This document shows, piece by piece, positions 47,570 through 56,375 of a DNA stretch of 64,000 nt. The notes under the pieces were generated by a model that was not told the origin of the DNA, ran no database searches, and saw only the letters and a list, made by a program, of their open reading frames with translations. The translations under genes and the position numbers were made by a program. Source of the stretch: Carnobacterium alterfunditum DSM 5972 (GTDB lineage Bacteria > Bacillota > Bacilli > Lactobacillales > Carnobacteriaceae); assembly GCF_000744115.1 (NCBI RefSeq), contig NZ_JQLG01000004.1, positions 1,834,190-1,898,189 of the forward strand, read 5' to 3'. How positions within the stretch are numbered: position 1 is the stretch's first letter; every line of letters starts with the position of its first letter.

Positions 47570-48470
47570 TTGGATATATGATCTGCCAACTAGTCTACAA
47601 GTGAAATCATTTTTAAAAATAAAAGGAATTTCACGTAGTTTACTAGCAAAAATAAAGTTCCGCGGCGGGAAAATTGAAGTCAATGAAACTGAAGTAACTG
47701 TGCGTTATCTCTTGAAAGAAAACGATAGTATACAAATCACGATTCCTAATGAAACTCCTCATGAAACAACAGTTCCTATCGATATTCCGATTGATATCTT
47801 GTATGAAGATCAACATTATTTAGTTGTAAATAAACCTTATGGAGTTGCTTCGGTACCGTCTCAAGTTCACCCTGAAAGTACCATGGCAAATCGAGTTAAA
47901 GGTTACTATGTACGTCAAGGTTACGTTGATCAAGTTATTCATATTGTGACTCGACTTGACCGAGATACTACAGGATTAATGTTGTTCGCTAAACATGGCT
48001 ACGCACATGCATTAATGGATGTGCAGTTAAGAAGTAAAGAAATTCAAAAAAAATATACTGCACTGATCAAGGGTCAGCTAGACGAAGGGGAACATGGATT
48101 TATTGATGCTCCTATTGCACGAACTGTCGATTCCATTATTACAAGAAGAGCTCATTCCTCTGGAAAAGAAGCTTTAACCGAGTATTGGGTCAAAAAGTCT
48201 TTCCCACAAGCAACCTTGGTCGATATTCAATTGCATACCGGAAGAACTCATCAAATAAGGGTTCATTTTACTCATATTGGCCACCCGTTAATGGGAGACG
48301 ACTTATATGGTGGTGAGAAGAATAATTGGATAGTTAGGCAAGCGTTGCATTGTAATGAATTAAATTTTATACACCCTTTTACAAACGAAAAAATAAATCT
48401 TACACTAGACCATCCTGAAGATATTGCCCAATGGCTACATCAGCATAAGCAGCAAGAGGTCAATCGTTAA
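47559..48470 (+). CDS. RluD-family pseudouridine synthase
   Basis: Pseudouridine synthase of 303 residues, likely acting on 23S rRNA. The N-terminal S4-like region (GISRSLLAKIKFRGGKIEVN) precedes the catalytic domain with RLDRDTTGLMLFAKH, where the Asp of RLDRDT is the nucleophile, and the late LHTGRTHQIRVHF motif. ATG 47559 is inside the end of nadK, with GGAG upstream; longer in-frame starts are embedded in nadK and unlikely. Confidence 0.92.
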   Translation: MKFSWIYDLPTSLQVKSFLKIKGISRSLLAKIKFRGGKIEVNETEVTVRYLLKENDSIQITIPNETPHETTVPIDIPIDILYEDQHYLVVNKPYGVASVPSQVHPESTMANRVKGYYVRQGYVDQVIHIVTRLDRDTTGLMLFAKHGYAHALMDVQLRSKEIQKKYTALIKGQLDEGEHGFIDAPIARTVDSIITRRAHSSGKEALTEYWVKKSFPQATLVDIQLHTGRTHQIRVHFTHIGHPLMGDDLYGGEKNNWIVRQALHCNELNFIHPFTNEKINLTLDHPEDIAQWLHQHKQQEVNR

Positions 48471-48499
48471 TGAAATGAATTTAGGAAGGGGTGTAGCCC

Positions 48500-49864
48500 T
48501 TGAAAGAAGTACAAGTAGAATTTGAAGAGCAAATAGAACAGTTGAAAAGCTATTTAATAGCTGAAGATATCAATTCATTCAGAGAAAAATTTTTAGAATT
48601 GCACGTTTATGAACAAAGTCAAGTTTATCTATCCTTGTCAAAGGATGAACGTTTAAGAGCATATAACTTTTTATCTCCTAATGAAATGGCAGATACGTTC
48701 GAAATACTCGAAGAAGAAGAAGAATCAGTCGAAAAATATTTGGAAGAAATGAACCCTCAGTATGCTGCAAATATGCTGAGTGAAATGTACCGAGATAATG
48801 CAGCAGATATGCTGAATCAACTAGAACCTTATACGATCAAAAAATACTTAAGTTTAATGCCAAAAAAAGATGCTGATGGCATTAAAAAATTGTTGAAGTA
48901 TGAAGACGATACTGCTGGTTCAATTATGACAACTGAGTATATTTCAATTTTTGCAAATCAGACGATCCAGTCAGCCATGGCGATTTTAAAAAAGAAAGCA
49001 CCAGAAGCTGAAACGATTTATTATGTATATGTAGTAGATGCAACTAGAAAATTAGTTGGTGTTATATCATTAAGAGACTTAATCGTGCATGAAGACGATG
49101 AAATGATTTCAGACATTATGGGTGATCGTTTGATATCTGTAAACGGCAATGATGATCAAAGAGACGTCGCGCGCACTATGCAAGATTATGACTTTCTAGC
49201 TATTCCTGTAGTAGACGATGAGGAACGGTTGATAGGAATCATTACTGTAGATGATATCATGGATGTTATCAGTGATGAAGCAGCCAGCGATTACTCCGGT
49301 TTAGCTGGGGTCGATGTAGAAGAACGATCTGAAAACCCATTTGTTGTTGCTTCAAAAAGGCTTCCTTGGTTGATCATATTATTATTCCTTGGAATTGGAA
49401 CCTCCACTTTAATCAGCAATTATGAAGAGATGATCAGTAAAGCAAGTATTTTAGCTGTATTTATATCATTGATAACAGGAACTGCAGGAAATGCAGGGAC
49501 CCAATCATTAGCTGTTGCTGTTCGTAAATTAGCAGATAATGATGAAAATAAAAGAAATTTCAAGAAATTAATTATAAGTGAAATAGCTTCCGGTCTGATA
49601 ACCGGTGTTGTGACAGGAGCCACAATATTCTTAGCAGTAGGAATTTGGAAAGAAAATTTTGTTTTAGGATCAGTTATAGGTATAGCAATGCTAGTAGCAA
49701 TCACAATTGCCAATCTTGCCGGAAGTTTCATCCCTATTCTAATGGAAAGAATAGGGTTTGACCCTGCAGTTGCTAGTGGCCCATTTATTACGACACTTAC
49801 AGATTTAACCAGTGTATTAATTTACTTTAATATTGCTGCATTGTTTATGGAATATTTAGTTTAG
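48500..49864 (+). CDS. mgtE: Magnesium transporter MgtE
   Basis: Mg2+ channel of 454 residues. The cytoplasmic N domain (about 1-130, acidic helical repeats), two CBS domains (about 140-265, DDTAGSIMTTEYISI and DIMGDRLISV starts), a plug helix and five membrane segments from about 290 follow in order. The pore motif GNAGTQSLAVAVRKL and the late TDLTSVLIYF with the conserved Asp are present. The start is TTG 48500 behind GGAAGGGG. Confidence 0.95.
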   Translation: MKEVQVEFEEQIEQLKSYLIAEDINSFREKFLELHVYEQSQVYLSLSKDERLRAYNFLSPNEMADTFEILEEEEESVEKYLEEMNPQYAANMLSEMYRDNAADMLNQLEPYTIKKYLSLMPKKDADGIKKLLKYEDDTAGSIMTTEYISIFANQTIQSAMAILKKKAPEAETIYYVYVVDATRKLVGVISLRDLIVHEDDEMISDIMGDRLISVNGNDDQRDVARTMQDYDFLAIPVVDDEERLIGIITVDDIMDVISDEAASDYSGLAGVDVEERSENPFVVASKRLPWLIILLFLGIGTSTLISNYEEMISKASILAVFISLITGTAGNAGTQSLAVAVRKLADNDENKRNFKKLIISEIASGLITGVVTGATIFLAVGIWKENFVLGSVIGIAMLVAITIANLAGSFIPILMERIGFDPAVASGPFITTLTDLTSVLIYFNIAALFMEYLV

Positions 49865-49939
49865 AAAAATTATTAGCGAGATAGTGATTAAATTTATAAA
49901 GATGGAAGCTACAATTGCGCTAGAAAAGGATGAACATTT

Positions 49940-50956
49940 GTGCCAGTAAGAAAAAAAAAGAAGATTACCAAGAAACAAAAAGAAAAAAGAACAAAATTTA
50001 TTTCTGCTGGATTAGTCCTTCTGCTAGTTTTCTCAGTAGGATTATTTTTAGGGGAGAATAAACAGTCTGATCTTACTTTAAATAGGGGAATAGAGTTATT
50101 TAAAGAAGAATTGCTTACTTTTTTCAATACGAAAGAAGAAATAGATCAAACAGAAAATCAAGAAACAACGATTCGTTTCTTGGATGCTAATCAAGGATCT
50201 GCAACACTGATCCAAGCAAAAGACGGTACGACGATCTTGATGGATAGCGGACGATATGAAGATAAAGATAAAAAAATCATTCAACAATTGGATCAATACG
50301 TTGGAACAGGTGGGAAAATTGATTTGCTTATCTTCACGCACAACGACTCAGATCACATTGGTAATGGAGATCTTATTACAAACTATTATGACGTCAAAGA
50401 AGTTTGGATGAATGGAAATGATGCTACAAGTCAAATCTATGAGCGACTGTTAGACGCTATCGGTAAAAGCAATGCCATTTATACAGAACCAAAAACTGGT
50501 GAAAACTATCAAGTAGGACCTTTTAAAATTGAAGTGTTAAACCCTAATGAGCAATCAAAAAATGATCAAAATGATGATTCGATCATAACTAAAATTACTG
50601 TCAATCAAGTAAGTGGTCTATTCAGTGGAGATGCCTCTCAGGGCATCGAAAAGACTATTTTTGAATCTGGAACAGATCTAACAGCAGATTACATTTTAAT
50701 GGGTCATCATGGATCGGATACCAGTACTAGTGAAGAGTGGATAAAAGCTAGTCGACCAAAATTTGCTATTTTTTCAGCAGGCGAAAATAATAGCTATGGA
50801 CATCCTGGTGAAGAGGCAATAGATCGTTTAAGAAAACAATCTATTCCAATTTATGGAACGATTGAAAATGGAACGATAACAGCTACTATTCATGAAGATG
50901 GAACTTACAGTATTGAAACTGAGAAGGGGGATAATCTTGTTGAAGATGATGCTTGA
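49940..50956 (+). CDS. ComEC-like metallo-hydrolase with membrane anchor
   Basis: A 338-residue protein: basic N terminus (RKKKKITKKQKEKR), one membrane segment at about residues 25-43, an acidic linker, then a metallo-beta-lactamase domain with FTHNDSDHIGNGD near residue 133, a metal Asp in LFSGDASQG and late His in MGHHGSDTST and SYGHPGEE. This is the separate form of the ComEC/Rec2 C-terminal domain, probably outside the membrane. Start GTG 49940. The next gene overlaps it, a conserved partnership with DUF3006. Its substrate is unknown; a role in extracellular nucleotide or peptidoglycan chemistry is a guess. Confidence 0.85.
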   Translation: MPVRKKKKITKKQKEKRTKFISAGLVLLLVFSVGLFLGENKQSDLTLNRGIELFKEELLTFFNTKEEIDQTENQETTIRFLDANQGSATLIQAKDGTTILMDSGRYEDKDKKIIQQLDQYVGTGGKIDLLIFTHNDSDHIGNGDLITNYYDVKEVWMNGNDATSQIYERLLDAIGKSNAIYTEPKTGENYQVGPFKIEVLNPNEQSKNDQNDDSIITKITVNQVSGLFSGDASQGIEKTIFESGTDLTADYILMGHHGSDTSTSEEWIKASRPKFAIFSAGENNSYGHPGEEAIDRLRKQSIPIYGTIENGTITATIHEDGTYSIETEKGDNLVEDDA

Positions 50957-51182
50957 AGAAATAGAAGGTGAGCAAGCTCGATTTATCCCTGATGAAGGTT
51001 CACCCATTCATGTGGCAAAAGATTTTTTGCCACAAAATTATCGAATCGGTGAAATCTATGAGGTGACCATTGAAGGTGAACGAGTTCTTGACATTGTCCC
51101 TTTAAAAGAAGAGACACAGAAACGACTTGCTAAAATGAAACAAAAACGAGTAGAACTACTTAAAAAAAATGAAAATCATTGA
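50940..51182 (+). CDS. DUF3006 protein
   Basis: An 80-residue, charged protein of the DUF3006 family (EIEGEQARFIPDEGSPIHVAK, then YEVTIEGERVLDIVPL), unknown function. It likely starts at TTG 50940 (or 50937), with AAGGGGG at 50924-50930 inside the end of the metallo-hydrolase gene, so the two overlap and are translationally coupled. No ATG has a suitable site except 50946, which is a little far. The basic Lys-rich tail is notable. Confidence 0.75.
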   Translation: MKMMLEEIEGEQARFIPDEGSPIHVAKDFLPQNYRIGEIYEVTIEGERVLDIVPLKEETQKRLAKMKQKRVELLKKNENH

Positions 51183-51216
51183 AATATCAAGAAAATTAAT
51201 TTGATTTAAGATTGAA

Positions 51217-51275
51217 AAATAGTGCTGTAAACAAACAGAAAAATATCCTGTTTGTTTACAGTACTATTTTTTTTG
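51217..51275. terminator. Long hairpin between DUF3006 and the GNAT gene
   Basis: AATAGTGCTGTAAACAAACAG (ending 51238) pairs with the arm beginning CTGTTTGTTTACAG at 51248, with one mismatch over about 21 bases, then a run of T. It serves convergent transcripts. Confidence 0.9.
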
Positions 51276-51291
51276 ACTTCGCATAACGAAA

Positions 51292-51726
51292 TCAATCAAG
51301 GTCCTTGCTCATCGTATGGTGTGGGATACCAGCATCCATAAAACCTTCGCCTTCAACTTGATAACCTAAATTTTTATAAAAATTTAGAGCATGATCTTGT
51401 GCATCAAGTATTAATTTTTCGACATGTTTGGTTTTTGCATAACGTTCTATTTCAAGCATTAATTGCTTTCCTAATTTTTTTTTGCGAAAATCAATAGAAA
51501 CAGCAACGCGTTGAACTTTAAATGTTGTTGCGTTTTTTTGATAGAGTCTGGCTGTAGCAACAGGTTTATTTTCTAAGTAACCAATAACATGGATCGTTTG
51601 ATCTTCTAAATCGTCAATTTCTAATTCTAGCGGAACGTATTGCTCTTCTATGAAGACTTTTTTTCTAATTTCTATGGCATCAGTATAGTAGCTCGTGTTT
51701 AAATCGGTTGTCCAAATATATTCCAT
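51292..51726 (-). CDS. GNAT-family acetyltransferase
   Basis: A 144-residue acetyltransferase. The CoA-binding motif A is in KVQRVAVSIDFRKKKLGKQLM near residue 75, followed by ILDAQDHALNFYKNLGYQVEGEGFMDAGIPHHTM, typical of the ElaA/YjcF-like branch. The start ATG is 51726 behind AAGGGAT on the minus strand. The acceptor is not deducible. Confidence 0.9.
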   Translation of the reverse strand: MEYIWTTDLNTSYYTDAIEIRKKVFIEEQYVPLELEIDDLEDQTIHVIGYLENKPVATARLYQKNATTFKVQRVAVSIDFRKKKLGKQLMLEIERYAKTKHVEKLILDAQDHALNFYKNLGYQVEGEGFMDAGIPHHTMSKDLD

Positions 51727-51888
51727 AATATCCCTTCTTTCTATCTATGTAATTAAAATCGTAACATAACTTATTAAAGGAATCTATAATAATAAATCAT
51801 CCGCAGCTTTTATCTTGAGATTCTTTATTTATTGCTGTGGATGAACTATACTAAAGAATGTAAACTAAAAAGAATGGTGGCTAATGTG

Positions 51889-52923
51889 ATGAATGAAAGA
51901 ACGATCCAACTTGTTGAAAAATTAACAACAATACCTTCACCAACAGGGAATACGTATGAAATAATTGCTTTTATCCAAAACTATTTAAACAAGTTAGGCT
52001 ATGAAGCTAAAAAAACAAATAAAGGAAGCTTAATGATTACTGTAAAAGGAACAAACCATCAAAAACAACGATTCGTAACAGCACATGTGGATACATTAGG
52101 TGCAATGGTGAGAGCTATTAAACCCAATGGACGCCTAAAACTGGATTTAATTGGCGGTTTTCGTTACAACGCAATTGAAGGCGAATACTGTACAGTACAT
52201 ACAGATCAGGGAAAGATATCCGGTACGATCTTGATGCATCAAACGAGTGTCCATGTTTACAAAGATGCAGGAACTGCCGAAAGAAATCAAGAAAATATGG
52301 AAGTTCGTATCGATGAGAAAGTTCACACAAAAGAGGAGACAAAAGCCTTAGGCATATCTGTAGGAGACTTTATCAGTTTTGATCCTAGAACTGAAATTAC
52401 AGCGAATGGTTTTATTAAATCTCGTCATTTAGATGACAAAGTTAGTGTAGCTATATTATTACAATTTTTAAAAAAAATTAATGATGAAAAAGTTAGCCTC
52501 CCTTATACAACACATTTTTATATTTCAACTAATGAAGAAATTGGATACGGTGGAAATTCAAATATCTCTGATAAAGTGGTAGAGTATCTAGCTGTTGATA
52601 TGGGCGCAATGGGGGACGACCAACAAACCGACGAATATTCTGTTTCTATATGTGTTAAAGATGGCAGCGGTCCTTATCATTACGAAATGAGAAAAAAACT
52701 TACGCAAATTTGTGAAGATAATGCTATTCCATATCAATTAGATATTTATCCATTTTACGGTAGTGATGCATCCGCTGCGATGGCAGCGGGGGCAGACGTT
52801 CGTCATGCACTGATTGGAGCAGGTATTGAAGCAAGTCATGCTTATGAGAGAACGCATGAAGAATCGATAACAGCAACAGAACAATTGATTGAGTGCTATT
52901 TATTAAGTAATATGCTAGATTAA
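51889..52923 (+). CDS. M42 family peptidase, second copy
   Basis: A 344-residue dinuclear-metal aminopeptidase. Ligands are visible in TAHVDTLGAM, SRHLDDKVSV, TNEEIGYGG, AVDMGAMGDD and the late THEE region. The start ATG 51889 (or GTG 51886) has GGTGG upstream; an in-frame start at 51832 has none. It differs clearly from the M42 at 27835-28920 and is closer to the deblocking-aminopeptidase type. It precedes an AI-2E family transporter by 18 bases. Confidence 0.92.
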   Translation: MNERTIQLVEKLTTIPSPTGNTYEIIAFIQNYLNKLGYEAKKTNKGSLMITVKGTNHQKQRFVTAHVDTLGAMVRAIKPNGRLKLDLIGGFRYNAIEGEYCTVHTDQGKISGTILMHQTSVHVYKDAGTAERNQENMEVRIDEKVHTKEETKALGISVGDFISFDPRTEITANGFIKSRHLDDKVSVAILLQFLKKINDEKVSLPYTTHFYISTNEEIGYGGNSNISDKVVEYLAVDMGAMGDDQQTDEYSVSICVKDGSGPYHYEMRKKLTQICEDNAIPYQLDIYPFYGSDASAAMAAGADVRHALIGAGIEASHAYERTHEESITATEQLIECYLLSNMLD

Positions 52924-52941
52924 TCGGAGAGGACAAATTTT

Positions 52942-54036
52942 ATGGATTATTTTAAAAAATCAAAATTAATGTTTTGGACAGTTTGGCTATTGGTTAGTGC
53001 CACATTGATATTTATGAGTACAAAAATTGATTTCGTTTTTCAACCTTTAACTACATTTTTTTCGACATTATTTACACCGATTATTATAGCTGGGTTTTTA
53101 TATTACTTATTGAATCCTTTGATTGGACAATTAGAAAAAATTAAAATTAAACGAAAATATGGTATAATAATCGTTTTTTTATTATTTTTAGGGTTTCTAA
53201 TATTTCTAGCTATTTCAGTTATTCCTAATTTACTTGAACAATTAGGACAATTGATTACGAGTATACCGTCATTTTTGAAAGCATTAGAAGACTATTCTAA
53301 TGAACTTCTTCAAAAACCGATGTTTGATAATTTTGATTTGGAAAAAAGTCTAAGCCAAATGGACTTATCGATCGAGAATATTGCAAATACAATATTTACG
53401 ACATTAACTTCAAGTGTAGGTTCTTTGATAGGAGCAGTGGCGAATACAACAATTGTCATATTTACTGTTCCAATCATCCTATTTTATATGTTTAAAGACG
53501 GTAAAAATTTTCGTCCGTCAGTTGCTAAATTCTTTCCAAAAGATTATCGGGGCCAAATGATTGAACTGTTAGGCCAAATGAATGAGACAATTGCTTCTTA
53601 TATAAGTGGACAAACGCTAGTTTGCCTATTTGTAGCAGTATTTACGTATTTAGGCTATTTAATTACAGGAATGCCTTATGGCTTATTATTAGGCAGCATT
53701 GCGGGAATCACCAATATTATCCCTTATATCGGTCCTTATATTGGGGCTGCACCGGCAGTCATTATCGCATTAACTATTTCACCAACACAAGCGCTATTGG
53801 TTGTATTAGTTGTTTTAGTGGTCCAACAAATTGATAGTGCTTTTATTTCACCGAATGTGATTGGGAAAACATTATCAATCCATCCTTTGACCATTATTAT
53901 CTTATTATTAGTTGCAGGAAATATCGCTGGAATCATCGGAATGATTTTAGGGGTTCCGACATATGCTGTTGTTAAAACAATTGTTGTTTATTTAAAAGAT
54001 ATGTTTATGATTAGGAAAAAACATGCTTCAACTTAA
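52942..54036 (+). CDS. AI-2E family transporter
   Basis: A 364-residue membrane protein with about eight hydrophobic segments of the PerM/AI-2E exporter family. Typical motifs are FYLLNPLIGQLEK, the long amphipathic region at about 110-150, and GIIGMILGVPTYAVVKTI near the C terminus. Substrates in the family range from AI-2 to ions (Na+/H+), so a specific role cannot be assigned. RBS GGAGAGG upstream; probably cotranscribed with the M42 gene. Confidence 0.9.
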   Translation: MDYFKKSKLMFWTVWLLVSATLIFMSTKIDFVFQPLTTFFSTLFTPIIIAGFLYYLLNPLIGQLEKIKIKRKYGIIIVFLLFLGFLIFLAISVIPNLLEQLGQLITSIPSFLKALEDYSNELLQKPMFDNFDLEKSLSQMDLSIENIANTIFTTLTSSVGSLIGAVANTTIVIFTVPIILFYMFKDGKNFRPSVAKFFPKDYRGQMIELLGQMNETIASYISGQTLVCLFVAVFTYLGYLITGMPYGLLLGSIAGITNIIPYIGPYIGAAPAVIIALTISPTQALLVVLVVLVVQQIDSAFISPNVIGKTLSIHPLTIIILLLVAGNIAGIIGMILGVPTYAVVKTIVVYLKDMFMIRKKHAST

Positions 54037-54052
54037 AAAAAATAATAAAGCG

Positions 54053-54082
54053 TTGTTTTATTCATACGGTTTGTGATATAAT
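54053..54082 (+). promoter_or_regulatory. Promoter of the NADH oxidase gene
   Basis: TTGTTT at 54053-54058 and TATAAT at 54077-54082 with an 18-base spacer. The -10 is embedded in TTGTGATATAATTTTCAT, and a second TTTCACAA-like stretch occurs near 54106. Both resemble Rex half-sites (TTGTGA/TCACAA) but neither is a complete Rex box. Confidence 0.6.
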
Positions 54083-54179
54083 TTTCATAGTGAAAGTATG
54101 AACATTTTTTCACAAAAAGATGTTAAAGATGTTATAGTTACGAATACACAAAAAATAGCTTTGTAGGAGGATACAAAAA

Positions 54180-55535
54180 ATGAAAGTAATCGTTATTGGA
54201 TGTACTCATGCTGGCACCTCAGCTGTTAAAACAATTTTAAAAGAAAATCCATCTGTGGAAGTTTCTGTTTTTGAAAGAAATGACAACATTTCGTTCTTAT
54301 CTTGTGGAATTGCAATGTACGTTGGAGGAGTTGTAAAAGATGCTGCTGGTTTGTTCTATTCTAATCCTGAAGAATTAACTCAAATGGGCGCAAGTGTTAA
54401 AATGGAACATAATGTTACAAGTATTGATACTGAAGCTAAAAAAGTAGTTGTAGAAAACATGACTACTGGAGAAGTATTTGAAGAAACTTATGATAAGTTA
54501 GTTAACACAACAGGTTCTTGGCCTATCATACCGCCGATTCCTGGTATTAAAACAAAAAATGTTTTATTATGCAAAAACTATAATCAAGCTCAAGAAGTGA
54601 TCAAACAAAACCAAACAGCTAAAAAAGTCGTAATTGTTGGTGGAGGATACATTGGTATTGAATTAGTAGAAGCATTTGAGCAATCGGGCAAGCAAGTAAC
54701 CTTAATTGATGGATTAGATCGTATTCTTAATAAATATTTAGATCCAGAATTTACGGATGTATTAGAGAGTGCTATAGAAGAACATGGCGTTAAAGTAGCG
54801 TTGAACCAAGCAGTTACTTCATTTAATGCTGATGAAAATGGTTCAGTTAAATCTGTAACAACTCCAAAAGGGGAATATGAAGCAGATTTAGTTATCTTAT
54901 GTGTCGGATTCCGTCCAAACAATGAATTACTAAAAGGTAAAGTTGATATGATGCCAAACGGTGCGATCCTTGTGGATGATTACATGAGAACAAGTGACAA
55001 AGACATATACGCAGCTGGAGATAGTTGTGCAGTTCATTACAATCCAAATAACGGATCTGCTTATATTCCTTTAGCAACAAATGCTGTTCGTATGGGTACT
55101 TTAGTAGGTAAAAATATCATTGAGCCTAAAATAAAATACAGAGGAACACAATCTACTTCAGGTCTGTACTTATATGGATACAATATTGGGTCAACAGGTG
55201 TTAACGTCAATAGTGCTTCACACTTCGGCCTAGAGGTTCGTTCAGTTTTTATTAAAGACAATTACCGTCCAGAATTTATGCCTACAACTGAAGAAGTTAT
55301 GATGAAATTAGTTTATGAAGTGGGAACAAACCGCATCGTTGGTGGACAAATCATGTCTAAATATGATGTAACAGCTTCTGCTAATACACTTTCATTAGCT
55401 ATTCAAAATAAAATGACGATTGAAGATTTAGCTTATGTTGATTTCTTCTTCCAACCTTATTTTGACCGTCCTTGGAACTACTTGAACATCTTAGCTCAAG
55501 CAGCTTGTGATCAAGAAGATCAATTAGCTAAATAA
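54180..55535 (+). CDS. nox: NADH oxidase (H2O-forming type)
   Basis: Flavoprotein of 451 residues that reduces O2 with NADH, regenerating NAD+ and removing oxygen. The conserved His10 (CTHAG) and the active-site Cys42 (FLSCGIA) are present, as in enterococcal Nox/Npr, and the NAD-binding motif VGGGYIGIELVEAF is near residue 160. It could be a NADH peroxidase instead; sequence alone does not separate them. Start ATG 54180, RBS TAGGAGGATAC. It stands alone behind its own promoter and terminator. Confidence 0.93.
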   Translation: MKVIVIGCTHAGTSAVKTILKENPSVEVSVFERNDNISFLSCGIAMYVGGVVKDAAGLFYSNPEELTQMGASVKMEHNVTSIDTEAKKVVVENMTTGEVFEETYDKLVNTTGSWPIIPPIPGIKTKNVLLCKNYNQAQEVIKQNQTAKKVVIVGGGYIGIELVEAFEQSGKQVTLIDGLDRILNKYLDPEFTDVLESAIEEHGVKVALNQAVTSFNADENGSVKSVTTPKGEYEADLVILCVGFRPNNELLKGKVDMMPNGAILVDDYMRTSDKDIYAAGDSCAVHYNPNNGSAYIPLATNAVRMGTLVGKNIIEPKIKYRGTQSTSGLYLYGYNIGSTGVNVNSASHFGLEVRSVFIKDNYRPEFMPTTEEVMMKLVYEVGTNRIVGGQIMSKYDVTASANTLSLAIQNKMTIEDLAYVDFFFQPYFDRPWNYLNILAQAACDQEDQLAK

Positions 55536-55620
55536 TCGACACTGTAAATCAAGTAAATGCATTATATGAAAAAATAAATTTCTGAAACTTGATTGTCTAA
55601 GAGATTCATAATAAAATAGT

Positions 55621-55657
55621 AAAGGGTCTGAGATATCTTTCTCAGACCTTTTTTTAT
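55621..55657 (+). terminator. Terminator after nox
   Basis: GGTCTGAGA pairs with TCTCAGACC (right arm from 55640) and seven T follow. Confidence 0.9.
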
Positions 55658-55681
55658 AGGTGAATAATTAGGAGGCAAGTC

Positions 55682-56230
55682 ATGAAAATGAACAAAAAGA
55701 TCATATCTGGACTAGCTGCTCTTGTCCTTTCTGTTAGTGGTTTATACATCATAGATCAAGATAAGGAAACAACTTCTACTCTAAAAACAGAACAAATAGC
55801 TATTGAACTCGTAAGAACCATTGCCGGAGATACCATCGTCTTTAATGAAAATGGTGCAGAAAAAAAGTTGAGGCTGCTTCTTATTGATACCCCAGAAAGC
55901 AGTAAAACTAAAACCGGTTCTGCTCAGCCATACGGTATAGAAGCGAAAGAATTTCTTGCCAATTATTTGAAAAAGAAAAATTTATCAATAGAATATGATC
56001 CTTCTCATGAGAAAATCGATGACTATGAAAGAGTGCTAGCCTACCTTTATGCAGATGGAGAACTGGTACAAGAAGTAATGGTTGAAAAAGGTTTGGCACG
56101 CGTAGGGTACGAAAATGGAGATGAAATTTACTTGGGGGAACTTGAAGAGGCGGAACAAAAAGCAAGTGCTGTTGAAGTGAATATCTGGTCTATTGAAGGG
56201 TATGTTGGAGATTACGGATTTAATAAATAG
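55682..56230 (+). CDS. Membrane-anchored thermonuclease-like protein
   Basis: A 182-residue SNase-family nuclease. Residues 1-26 (KMNKKIISGLAALVLSVSGLY) form a signal or membrane anchor, so the enzyme is extracellular or surface-bound. The nuclease fold has TIAGDTIVF, RLLLIDTPES with the Asp and Glu of the metal site, and DYERVLAYLY with the second Arg, followed by GLARV. It could degrade external DNA or RNA. ATG 55682 has TTAGGAGGC upstream. Confidence 0.85.
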   Translation: MKMNKKIISGLAALVLSVSGLYIIDQDKETTSTLKTEQIAIELVRTIAGDTIVFNENGAEKKLRLLLIDTPESSKTKTGSAQPYGIEAKEFLANYLKKKNLSIEYDPSHEKIDDYERVLAYLYADGELVQEVMVEKGLARVGYENGDEIYLGELEEAEQKASAVEVNIWSIEGYVGDYGFNK

Positions 56231-56260
56231 TGAATAGGGTATAAAATGTAATACTAAATA

Positions 56261-56269
56261 TGCTATAAT
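56261..56269 (+). promoter_or_regulatory. Extended -10 upstream of prfC
   Basis: TGCTATAAT at 56261-56269 is a full extended -10. No clear -35. It is 107 bases before the prfC start. Confidence 0.45.
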
Positions 56270-56375
56270 AATTGAGGTAACGATGCATGCTGCCATACTT
56301 GAGGCATGTTTGACTAAGGATACAGTTATAGATTAATTAAGGTAAATAAAAGACTTATTAGATGAGGGATAAATT

